DNA from: Fragilariopsis cylindrus CCMP1102 | Lineage: Eukaryota > Bacillariophyta > Bacillariophyceae > Bacillariales > Bacillariaceae | Reading direction: 5' to 3' | DNA: 64,000 nucleotides | Assembly: GCA_900095095.1 (NCBI GenBank) | Contig: FMBT01000307.1 | Span: 1 to 64,000, forward strand | Shown: positions 55,088 through 64,000 of the stretch, piece after piece | Layout: each line of letters starts with the position of its first letter | Numbering within the stretch: position 1 is the stretch's first letter | Position numbers and translations under genes: made by a program | The notes under the pieces: generated by a model | Told to the model about the DNA's origin: nothing | What the model saw: only the letters and a program-made list of their open reading frames with translations | Database searches by the model: none

Positions 55088-56602
55088 TCAGATAGATGAC
55101 TTTGCCTCTTGCTCTTGTTGTTTTTGTTCTCGTCTTTTTTGTCTTTCCCTACGCCTACGCCGCAATGACGTACTACTCATGCCATGTGGTTCGGTCCGGC
55201 GTGTGCACAGCAATGTCAATGGTTTCAGTCCCAACGTTTCTTTTCGATGTTCGTTCAGTTTATGACCATTATCTAAGGTTTCGTGGCTTAACACTAATGC
55301 ATCAAAATTAGGACCTTCATCTAATGTACCCGGTGGACCGTATTCATCGGCAAGTGGTATGAACCGTACCCGATTCTTCATCCCCGGTGCGAGCCGATAG
55401 ACGAAGTCTTGTACAATTCCCATTCGTTCTTGTAGGTTTGGAATGTCCTCGCTAAATGATTTGTTTCCTAACATTTCGTCTACTGTGACCCCGATCAATA
55501 GTTCACCACTACGTGGACTGACAGAGGAAACAGCCAATGTTAATAATTTACGATGCCCATAATGCATTCCATCAAATGTACCCGCAACAGCAACTTTTTC
55601 AAATAGACTTTTTGTTGGTATGCGTGCTCCACCAATTATACTCCCGTAAATATTACCTTCGTCGTCGTCGTCGTCGCCGTCGTTGTTACTATTTTTACCA
55701 CCAATATTATTGGTATTCATATTTCTGTCATTTTTATCTTCATCTTCATCGTCAGTGCTGTCATCATCCAAAAATGCAACATTGTTGTTTGATTGCCATT
55801 TACTCGATGCACCCTTCGGCCAAGGTTCGACATGAACGGCAACAACAGGTGAGAGATTGCTATTTTCTCGATTGGCATTGATTGCAGCAACGTGCGCATC
55901 CAATCCTCCTGTACCCTCACTAAATTGGAATTGTTTCCCCCGACCCATAGCCGATCCTGAAACCCACCCACAGATTGAATCATGACTACAAATCGAATCA
56001 AGATCGGGAGCAACATCATTTATCCATGATTCAGGTGCTGCATTAGGTAGGTTTTGTGGATAAACAACTACGTCACAAAAATCACAATCAAGATCAATAT
56101 CATCATCATTATTATCACTCAGAGATACCGCATCCCATAAGGTTGAATATACCTCCCCCACATATCGACGTAGTCGTGCCAATGATGGTGATGGCTTATC
56201 ATCATTTTGACAACGTAATACGACACTCAATTTGCTAGTATATTGAATGGCTTGATTCAAAATAGCCTCATTGGCGATCTTATCGGTGGAGGTATATGGC
56301 ATATTCAAAATAGCTATCGTATGTTTGAATCGTTTTTGATTGTTGTTGCTTTCTTTATGGGCTTTACAGCACGTCAATGAAGATTTATAATTGCCGGTCG
56401 TCGTCGAAAAAAAGGTATGCTGTCGTCGTATCCTACTAAATGAAGTTGTACGGAACGTGGATAATGATGATATCGTTGTTGTCGTCGTCGTCGCCGTGAA
56501 ACTATTTACCGTCAAGACAACCATCGATAAAACAATAAAAAGTACGAAAGATAGAAATAATTTCCATTTTCTTGTCCGTCTTGTATTGGTAAAGAATGCC
56601 AT
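55088..56602 (-). CDS. Phosphopantetheine adenylyltransferase (CoA synthesis), 504 aa
   Basis: The C-terminal domain (about 330-490) has the nucleotidyltransferase loop VAVAGTFDGMHYGHRKLL (GTFDxxHxGH), the LIGVTVDEML strand and GMSSTSLRRR, the counterpart of ISSTxLR. This matches eukaryotic-type PPAT, which converts 4'-phosphopantetheine and ATP to dephospho-CoA. No dephospho-CoA kinase domain is fused, unlike animal COASY. The middle (about 90-280) resembles the poorly characterised N-terminal region of COASY, with an Asp/Asn-rich linker between. The N-terminus is a hydrophobic leader (LFLSFVLFIVLSMVVLTVNSFTA), an ER signal or anchor, possibly a plastid presequence with the NSF junction. Single exon. 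The C-tail is basic and Gln/Glu-rich. Confidence 0.88.
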   Translation of the reverse strand: MAFFTNTRRTRKWKLFLSFVLFIVLSMVVLTVNSFTATTTTTTISSLSTFRTTSFSRIRRQHTFFSTTTGNYKSSLTCCKAHKESNNNQKRFKHTIAILNMPYTSTDKIANEAILNQAIQYTSKLSVVLRCQNDDKPSPSLARLRRYVGEVYSTLWDAVSLSDNNDDDIDLDCDFCDVVVYPQNLPNAAPESWINDVAPDLDSICSHDSICGWVSGSAMGRGKQFQFSEGTGGLDAHVAAINANRENSNLSPVVAVHVEPWPKGASSKWQSNNNVAFLDDDSTDDEDEDKNDRNMNTNNIGGKNSNNDGDDDDDEGNIYGSIIGGARIPTKSLFEKVAVAGTFDGMHYGHRKLLTLAVSSVSPRSGELLIGVTVDEMLGNKSFSEDIPNLQERMGIVQDFVYRLAPGMKNRVRFIPLADEYGPPGTLDEGPNFDALVLSHETLDNGHKLNEHRKETLGLKPLTLLCTRRTEPHGMSSTSLRRRRRERQKRREQKQQEQEAKSSI

Positions 56603-57342
56603 TTTTGCTGTTTGATATTGTTGTTACGGTTGTTATACTGTATGGGATGGATACAATGTCGTTGGTTGATTGATGATATTCTCAAGTATTTCGGCGATAT
56701 TCCAACACTACGGATTTTTAATTCTTTTTCTCCCGATTTTCCTCCTATTTAAAAGTCGAATCAATCTAGGTAGAATCAAGTTCGATGCTTTCTGTACCCG
56801 CTCTGAATGAGTCTGAGTAAAAGTAGGCTCTACTAAGATTAGCAGCAAGTCTACCTTAAACTAACTTCGATGGACAATACAGGAAGGATATGATGTTGGG
56901 TGATATCATCAATTTGAGGAGGGCTTTTTATGCGGTTGATATCTTTTTCATTACTACTGTACCTACTGTATACTACTACGTACTACAATCATTCGTACCT
57001 AGATTTGTCAAGCACGTGTACACGTCACTACAGATGTCAACGCACAAAAAATTGTCGCGGCTGAGTCGAGCTAGTCGAACTTGTTTTAGTCATTAATTTT
57101 TAACATTCAACGACACTTTATTTTGACGATGATGGTGAACATAAACGGTAGGACATTATTTCAATATCCGAATGAATCCGATTGTTGTACTTTGCCTACA
57201 GTATCAAAACGCAGTAGTAACTAGCTAGAGAATTCATCTCATTTTCGCTCTGTGGTTGTTAAAACAACAAGAGACTGACTGACCGAAGAGAGGCGCTACG
57301 CTGAAAAAGAAAAAGAGCAACAGAAATAAAAAATTAAATATT
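56603..57342. other. Divergent promoter region
   Basis: 5' flanks of the adenylyltransferase and the p24 gene. The frame at 56890-57096 is not protein-like. Confidence 0.45.
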
Positions 57343-58348
57343 ATGGTCACTCTAGCACGACGACGTTTATTTGTTTCCCTTTTCTTGTGGACAATAAATT
57401 TCAATTTTTTTTGCCTTTTCGGTATTTATGGTCATCCACAATTTCTAGTAAACAGCGGAAAACCCAAATGTTTTTCCGTTGAAGTTCCAAAAGAAACAAT
57501 GGTTAAAATACATTACGAAGCTGCTGGTACGTACGTTGCGTGTAATAATAATAATAATATATGTGTATTGGATGCGTTTGTGTGTTTGTGGTACAAGCCT
57601 TGTCAAGTCAAGTCAAGTCTAGCAGTCTTTAATATTAACTAATAGAATTGTCATTTCCCCCCTTCTTTTCTATAATCATCATTCAAAAAATAAAATCACA
57701 CACAACAACACACAACAAACAACAAAAGACATCGATGTGAATAAAGATTCAAAACGATATTCTCCAACATACATTACACTGTTAGAGAAACCAATAGAAA
57801 CAATTGAGGACCAACGACTTGAACGTGCAACTGACGATGATGAAAATATAGTTCAACGTAAAAAGCAAGTAAAAGATCGTGCTAAACATAAACCAAAACC
57901 GGTATCACAAGAAATTACTGAGTATGCTGGTTCGTTTTTACATCGTATCCACGTTGAGGATGCAATTGTTGATGTATGTATCCGTGCGTCTAAAGCAAGT
58001 CCACAAAAACCAATGATATTTCATCTACGAATAGAAGAATTAGATGAGGATGTAATGGATGAATTTGAACAAGAAAAGGCAGATAATATGCGGCCACCAT
58101 TATTAGGTGTAGAACATCATTGGTCATTTATGGAAACACAATTGAATCGGATAGAACATGAGATGCATACAATCATTAAGGAAGCTGATTTTTTTCGTGA
58201 ACGTGATGCATTATATCATCAACAAACAGATGAATTGCATAAGGCGACATTATTTTGGCCCATCCTACATTGTATGGTTCTTGTAGTGACTGGATTTACA
58301 CAGGCGAATCATATTATTAGTTTCTTTAAAACAAGACGGATCATATAA
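57343..58348 (+). CDS. p24 (emp24/gp25L/TMED) cargo receptor, 267 aa
   Basis: Exons are 57343-57526 and 57729-58348, joined in phase 1 (donor GTACGT, acceptor AAAAG). A signal peptide (FVSLFLWTINFNFFCLFGIYG) precedes the GOLD domain (KPKCFSVEVPKETMVKIHYEA, then the DIDV strand after the splice, and VDVCIRASKAS). It lacks the second strand Cys only if C480-type pairing is through VCIR, which is present. An acidic linker, a coiled-coil stretch (LNRIEHEMHTIIKEADFFRERDALYHQQTDELHKATLFW) and one C-terminal helix follow. The cytosolic tail SFFKTRRII holds the FF and basic residues used for COPII/COPI binding. p24 proteins cycle between ER and Golgi and sort cargo. A Lys/Pro-rich insertion (RKKQVKDRAKHKPKP) in the GOLD domain is unusual. 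Confidence 0.88.
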
Positions 58349-58878
58349 TAACATAACTGTTAATTGTATAGTGTGAGGTGTGATGGGGTGTAAATAAAAA
58401 TGTCCTAGGACCATTAGATCCTATATATATATATATATATATATATTGTGATATCATCATCTATTGAATGTAATTATAATAATTTATAACATTCTGGCAA
58501 TTATTCGCAAAAACAAATTGTCGAAAAAAATGATCTACTACTGTATCTTTATCGATGATTGATCAATGTATTATACTTATCTTTATAGTACAGTATTGAA
58601 AACTTGAAAACTTAAAATGTTTGAATTCCGTTCAACATTATGATGGACAGCATAACTATCTATTCAACAGTACGTACTTTAAGTATTCTGTATCCAATAG
58701 CAAAAACTACGTGAAATGTATATGTTTAGTTTTTTTCTAATGGGCGAGAGTATCACTAGTATAAGGATTAATTTCAAAACCAGATTATTATTATTCATTA
58801 CTTCTATTCAATATGGATTGTGTAATATTACAGAATAATTTTCTATTTATTTCGTTCTTACCCCCTTTTCTATCTCTC
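58349..58878. other. Convergent 3' spacer with a TA microsatellite
   Basis: Contains an uninterrupted (TA)n run at about 58423-58447; otherwise AT-rich 3' flanks. Confidence 0.55.
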
Positions 58879-61497
58879 CTATTGCTGAATGCCAACCAAA
58901 GGATCAAGACGTTGTCGTTTTGGTGTCAAACCATTTGTTGCAGTTTCTGTTGCTGTATTATCCTCTTCTTTGATTTGACGTTTTCCGTTCTGCTTGACCG
59001 ATGACTTAGGTACGACATTGGTAGAAAGTTTGGCAAAAGGACTCCTAGTAGAATCAGATTTCTTTACTGACAGAGTTAATCTAGCCGCGACCGAAGGCGA
59101 GAAAGAAGGTGTATAATCGCCGGCGTTACTGTTAGGAGAGAAACCAAGTTGTCTTCCCCAATCACTATCAAAACCAACAAATGGACTCATACCACCTGCA
59201 AATGGACTCATACCGGCCATTAAACTTCTGCTGGAGCTAATTGAATTCTGCGTTACGGCGCAAGGCGTTCGGCTTCCTGTCTTGAACGGAGTAGAAGTAT
59301 CCACATCAGTGAAGTCAGACGATAATTTCGGCAATAATTTCGTTGCAGAGTCGGTTACATTACTTTCGTCTTCTAATCTTAATTTATCGTCATCGTCTTC
59401 TTCTGATCTATCAGCAAAATGAATAGAGCGGGTAACGGTAGATGGTGTTTTATCGCATTTCAACGCTGATTCAAGTTCGATCTCGTCAGTCTCCGCAGAG
59501 TATCTCTTAAATCCCTTGTACGAAAGAGGGGATATTGATACTCTATTTGATTTCATGCGTTGGATACATGCACTATTGGAGGAGCCTGTGGTGTCAGTCA
59601 CCATATTTCCAATCGTAAATTTCATTACACGAGCAGGTGTCCTCGAGCACGGGGTCTTCGCAACTTTGCGACTGTCGTCTTCAGTGAGTTCAGTGAACAA
59701 GGCTTTGTTCAGACTTAGGTTCTCTTCAGGAGAAAGCTCATTGAGCATTTCATTGCCCCCATCGTAGAAAGATTCAAAAGCACCTCGTAGCGTTGACAAA
59801 GGAGTCATCCCATGGATATTCATTCCTTCAGGACTATACAATCCCATCATGCTTAGACTTCCACCTGTAGGTTTTGGCGAGGTATGGTAGGCCTTTTGGG
59901 CACTAGTAGCAAGAAACGATACTGCAGGATCGGGGCTTTTGCCTGACCTTGAATATAATGCGGTGATACTAGACGCATTTTCCCTTAAGGGTGTCTTTGG
60001 CTTATTTGAAGTTGGTCTAGGAGCAAGCGGAACATGTTTTGGACGGATTTCTGTCGTTCCTTTGACAAATGATGCTTGGGGTGGATAGGGCATCATATTT
60101 GGATCCGTGCCTTGTGGACCATAGGGCATGTCACGAGAATACATGGGGTGGGGTGGCATACCAGGATAAGGAGGTGGTGCCATTCCGTACGGCAGATAAT
60201 TGAGGGACATAGATAGAGGTCCCAATAGTTGGGACCGCTTATCTCTTCGGTTTTTCTTGGCGGTACTACTCTTCTTTGCCGTACTACGATCAGCTTTACT
60301 CATTTTTTTCCCAGTACTATCTCTCCCCCGAACTGCATTAAGGACACCTTCCAAATCACCCATGAAATCGAATCGTCCGTCTTCAGTGTAATGGATATTG
60401 GTCTCATCTACACCTTGTTTCCTGGCTAGAAACTTTTCAATCTTTCTTCGCATAGATGAATTCCAATGATTTTTAATGGCGTTATCCGTTCTGTTGTATC
60501 CAAATATATATATCATGGTCAGAAGAGTTTTAGTAAGTGACGAGTTTTGGATTATGATTGATTTTGGAGAATTAAAGGAAAACACAATTAAGTTAAAGAG
60601 ACAGGAGAGTTTTTACGTACCGTCCTGGCAACATCTTTGCAATCTCAGCCCATCGATTACCAAGTGTTATATGTGATTCCAATATTGTTCTGTCCTCATC
60701 TTCCTTCCATGCCTCTTTTGAAATGTCCGGGTTTAGATGATTATGCCAGCGTTCACGGCATTGCTTTCCGATTCTTCCCGGAAGATTAGTTGCAATCAAG
60801 GACCATTTCTTTGCTCCATGCTTCTTCACAAGCTCAACCACCTTGCGATCTTCCTCAGCTGTCCATGGACCCTTTACCAAGGATGGCTTCAAGACCTTTT
60901 GCCAACGATGTAAGCATTGAACCTCACTACGACCAGGTAGTCGCGAAGAAATGAGTTTCCAGTTCTTGGCTCCATGTTCCTCTACTGCCTCCTTTAGAGT
61001 TTCATCTTCGTGCTTGGTCCATTTGATTGCCTGTTTCTTCCCCCCACTTGCTGCGGTATATGGGCCCACACCTGGAGTGGATGTATGATGATGAGGCATC
61101 GCACCAATAGGCATAGGTGGCATCGGTGGAAGAAGCATTGGTGGTCCACCGTTCTGTTTTTTCCCGTCTGCACTGTACGGCCTAACTTTGACGAAGTAGA
61201 TGAACTGTTGGGAGCTCCTCCTCCATTAGAAGACGAGGACTTAGTAGACGATCTCGAATTCTTCGTGTTGGTAGTAGGTGGCAAAGGTCGATAAGGTAGA
61301 TATCCTCCACTAGGATGATGGTAAAAGTGTGGATGGGGAGGATAGCTCATACGATGATGCGGTGGTGGAGGCAGATTACTTCCAGCATATGGTCCTTTTG
61401 GGTTGTATGCTGGATGCCCTTGTGGTGGAATCGGCATCATCGGATACATATGTGGAGGTGGAGGATGTCGGTATTGTGCAGCGTGGTCTTTACCCAT
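58879..61497 (-). CDS. Three-repeat MYB (MYB3R/c-Myb-like) transcription factor
   Basis: On the minus strand exon 1 is 60621-61497 and exon 2 is 58879-60490 (donor GTACGT, acceptor CAACAG, 130-bp intron). A Pro/His/Tyr-rich head (PPPPHMYPMMPIPPQGH) precedes three MYB repeats: R1 (IKWTKHEDETLKEAVEEHGAKNW), R2 (KGPWTAEEDRKVVELVKKHG), R3 (EAWKEDEDRTILESHITLGNRW), each with regular Trp, and the recognition helices GKQCRERWHNHLNP and TDNAIKNHWNSS. The intron splits R3 within LPGR-TDNAIKNHW. MYB3R factors control G2/M genes in plants and animals. The tail has many S/T-P sites (CDK-type), Pro-rich stretches and a basic QKRQIK/PKRQR end. One A is missing from a run near 61158-61163, breaking the head frame from the MYB frame. 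Confidence 0.88.
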
Positions 61498-62317
61498 TTT
61501 TCGAATGGTGGTGAGATTGAACAGGATGCGTTTTTCCTTTATTACTATTAGAACTTGCGTTTGCGTATGCCTTTAATTGAGGCGGCTGTTGTTGCGATGG
61601 TTTCAGCGGCAGTGGCTTTGCACTTGGCGGTGGCCCCTGCGAAGCTGGTGCAGATTTTCCCTCCATATAACAAAAATAAGAATAACGGAAGCTATTATTT
61701 ACTATCTAACGACACTCGACTAGACACAATTGCAACTAGAATGAACAGATACCGTACTCGTTTATAGCTTAGCTTGGAGTCAGATTGTCTTTTGCAAGAT
61801 GTGTAATTGGTTTTTTGTATGGGAGCATAGATTTGTGTGAGAAGGAAGAGTTTACAAACAAGGCACGTCATGACGTGCCTTGTTTGTTAGTTCGTGTTGG
61901 AGGGTGGAGTGAAGGAAAAATGAAGCAATGCCTCGCAGATAATTTAAATTTTTACCCACGATTTGAATGTTTATGTTGCATACATGGTCGTATAAAAAGA
62001 ATACCAAAACGTAACGGTAAACGCGTGCCGACCTAGAATCAGGAGGTAGAGTTAGGGTTACTGTAGGCTATTCTGAGTTCGCAGTCACAGATTTTCGCAC
62101 TATGTTAGTCCTAATTAAGTTTTCGTCAACGAGAGCATACCCCATCCCTCAATCATGCGAAAATAAATTTGAAATTACTTCGAAGTAGTTTGCAAATCAC
62201 GTATTTTTTAATCCTTCCGTATTAAAAGATTGGATTTTCAATTTTCTTCATTAGCATCAACGAAGAATATATTGTAATTGTGCTTGCCAACTACATGTAT
62301 ACATCGATAAGAAGAAT
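61498..62317. other. Divergent gene-free stretch with a long palindrome
   Basis: 5' flanks of the MYB and JmjC genes. Two plus-strand frames (61555-61767, 61785-62036) are not protein-like. It holds the 34-bp palindrome at 61853-61886. Confidence 0.55.
61853..61886. promoter_or_regulatory. 34-bp perfect palindrome centred on CACGTCATGACGTG
   Basis: Each half is ACAAACAAGGCACGTCA. The centre holds two inverted TGACGTG words, the ACGT-core sites that bZIP factors bind as dimers. It lies 356 bp upstream of the MYB ATG and 432 bp upstream of the JmjC ATG, so it could regulate either gene. Confidence 0.7.
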
Positions 62318-64000
62318 ATGAAACCAACATCAGACCAAGTAAGCGGTAATGACGGCGGCGGCGGTGGAATGTCACGGGCCGCACAGAAACGAGCGAAGAA
62401 GAAGAAGAAACAATCGCCTGTACAAGACGATGACGACAATAACAATAACAATAACATAACAATAAAGCCAATTCTTCAGCTAATAATAACAATGGCACCA
62501 ACATGTCAAGCGGCAAGAAAAGAAAGCCGAAATATGATAAGGAAAGTGTGGAAAATCTAACAGGAACAGGAACAAAAAGACGTCGTCGTTAAACGATATT
62601 GATGAAGACGACGAAATGACATCAGCGGCAGCTACTCTTACACCATCATCTGCAGTTGCATCAACACCTATGTCGTTCCCTCCTGACTTATCTTTATCAG
62701 AAATCCTTTTGTTGGAAGAATGCAAAGACGAAGCAACTCAAAAAAGCTTAGACGTATGACTACAACGCAACGAGCAGCTTGTCTTTTTCAGAGTATTCTG
62801 GCACCAATCACCCTAGAAGAATTTTATAAGGATTACTTCGAAAGAAACCTTTATTTATTAGTTCTGAATCTGTAAGAATAAATCTCGATTCAATGGATTG
62901 TTAACACTAGAAAGTATCAAAAAAATTACGAAAAACACCCGTTGTATTATGGCCGTGATCTAAATGTGACCAAGTACAAGAAGGGGTCGGATGGAGTTAA
63001 ACGACGCATTACTCTAGATAAAACCGCCGCCGACGACGACGACAACAACGATGAAGAGAACGACGAATCTAGTAGCGGAGTACTAGTAAAAATTCAGATT
63101 TGTGGTCAAACTATGATAAGGGTTGTACAATTCGACTGCTACGGCCTCATAAGCATGTGATGCGATCCAATCTCTCTTAAGTACACTTGAAGTTGAATTC
63201 CAATGTATGATTGGAGCAAATGCATATTTGACACCACCACGATCATCGCAGGGGTTTGCTCCACATTATGATGACATTGATGCATTTTGCCTTCATTACA
63301 AGGAAGTAAACGATGGAAGGTTTATAAACCTACCATAAAACTTCCACGGACCAGTTCAGAAGATTTTACAACAGAGGATCTCGAGGATATGGAACCAGTT
63401 TTAGATGTAACGTTAGATGAAGGCGATCTACTATACATGCCAAGGGGGTATATCCATCAGGCATGTACCTTAAACGACAACAGTCATCATTCGATCCATT
63501 TAACTATTTCGGCTATGCAGCAATGGGCTTGGGTTGACTTGATGGAAATTGTGGTACCCGATGCTTTAAATGCTGCCGCTATGAGTGAATCTTCTACTAG
63601 CCTTCGAAAGGGACTACCGCAAGGCTTTATGGAGTATATGGGTGTTATGTATGAAGAACCTAACGATGAAAAACTCCCTGATACTTTAAAAATCGCCGGT
63701 CAAGAAGAAAAACGGGTAGTAATAAACTACAACTACGAACTCTTCTTCGAGAACAATTCAAAATTAGAGCCAAAAGAGGATAATGGAAGTCGCCGAGACT
63801 GCATGTACAATGCTCGATGCAGCTTGTGACGAAATGGCAACGAGATACATGTCGGAACGACAACCTCCTGCATTGCTGCCAAAGAAGTTACACTAACCTC
63901 ACAGGGAGATGAAACAGCTGATGAAAAGCCTATTCTACCAAATACGATGTGTCGATTAGTTCGTCCAGGAGTTGGAAGACTTGTACTCGAAGATGATAAG
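62318..64000 (+). CDS. RIOX1: JmjC ribosomal oxygenase (RIOX1/NO66-like); many frame breaks, runs off the end
   Basis: Pieces in changing frames line up in order with the NO66/MINA53 family: a basic Asn-rich head ([15 protein letters not shown]), [102 protein letters not shown] (the HxD iron ligands in HYDD), [24 protein letters not shown] with the distal His in HSIHLTIS, and the winged-helix-side part ([16 protein letters not shown]). These enzymes hydroxylate a ribosomal-protein His using Fe(II) and 2-oxoglutarate, in the nucleolus. At least seven frame changes (about 62455, 62585, 62755, 62870, 63165, 63285 and 63800) suggest sequence error, since catalytic residues are kept. The 3' end lies outside the window. 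Confidence 0.82.

Overview
This is nuclear DNA from a eukaryotic microalga, most likely a diatom. Four observations point there. Short GT-AG introns interrupt many genes. Several proteins start with an ER-type signal peptide followed by an AF or SF junction, the form of secondary-plastid presequences. Tryptophan synthase is one alpha-beta fusion carrying such a presequence. The retroelement remnant is Copia-like. The DNA is AT-rich with many microsatellites, and many proteins carry Asn/Asp/Ser-rich linkers. The species is not identifiable from the sequence alone.

Layout. 0-5 kb: a very long low-complexity reading frame built from recurring modules, plus an unknown ORF on the other strand. 5-10 kb: a membrane J-domain protein, a small presequence-bearing protein and an SLC25 carrier. 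10.5-17.3 kb: four paralogous small secreted coiled-coil proteins, all on the minus strand, interleaved with a voltage-gated K+ channel. 17.7-32.4 kb: CacyBP/SIP-like protein, a plastid membrane protein, tryptophan synthase, a small two-helix membrane protein, an HAD-like protein, an R3H-type protein, a 2.4 kb repeat-rich desert and an MGDG-synthase-like glycosyltransferase. 32.9-43.2 kb: a single-pass membrane protein with an internally duplicated tail, an unrecognised basic protein, a DPF-motif protein and a possible small gene. 43.6-45.5 kb: a CDF zinc transporter with a His-rich repeat loop. 45.66-50.45 kb: an apparently complete piggyBac-like transposon with inverted repeats over 600 bp long that contain palindromic arrays; a Copia remnant follows 9 bp later. 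53-64 kb: bestrophin-like channel, phosphopantetheine adenylyltransferase, p24 cargo receptor, three-repeat MYB factor and a JmjC ribosomal oxygenase that runs off the end.

The genes do not form one pathway. Several belong to plastid and membrane biology (galactolipid synthesis, plastid tryptophan synthesis, plastid membrane protein). The most original material is the family of four secreted coiled-coil proteins, whose core aligns without gaps, and the architecture of the transposon.

A caution for all coordinates: at least ten otherwise well-conserved genes are broken by one- or two-base shifts, mostly next to homopolymer runs, while other genes are clean. I read this mainly as residual indel errors in a draft assembly rather than mass pseudogenisation, so broken genes are given as whole loci with approximate break positions.
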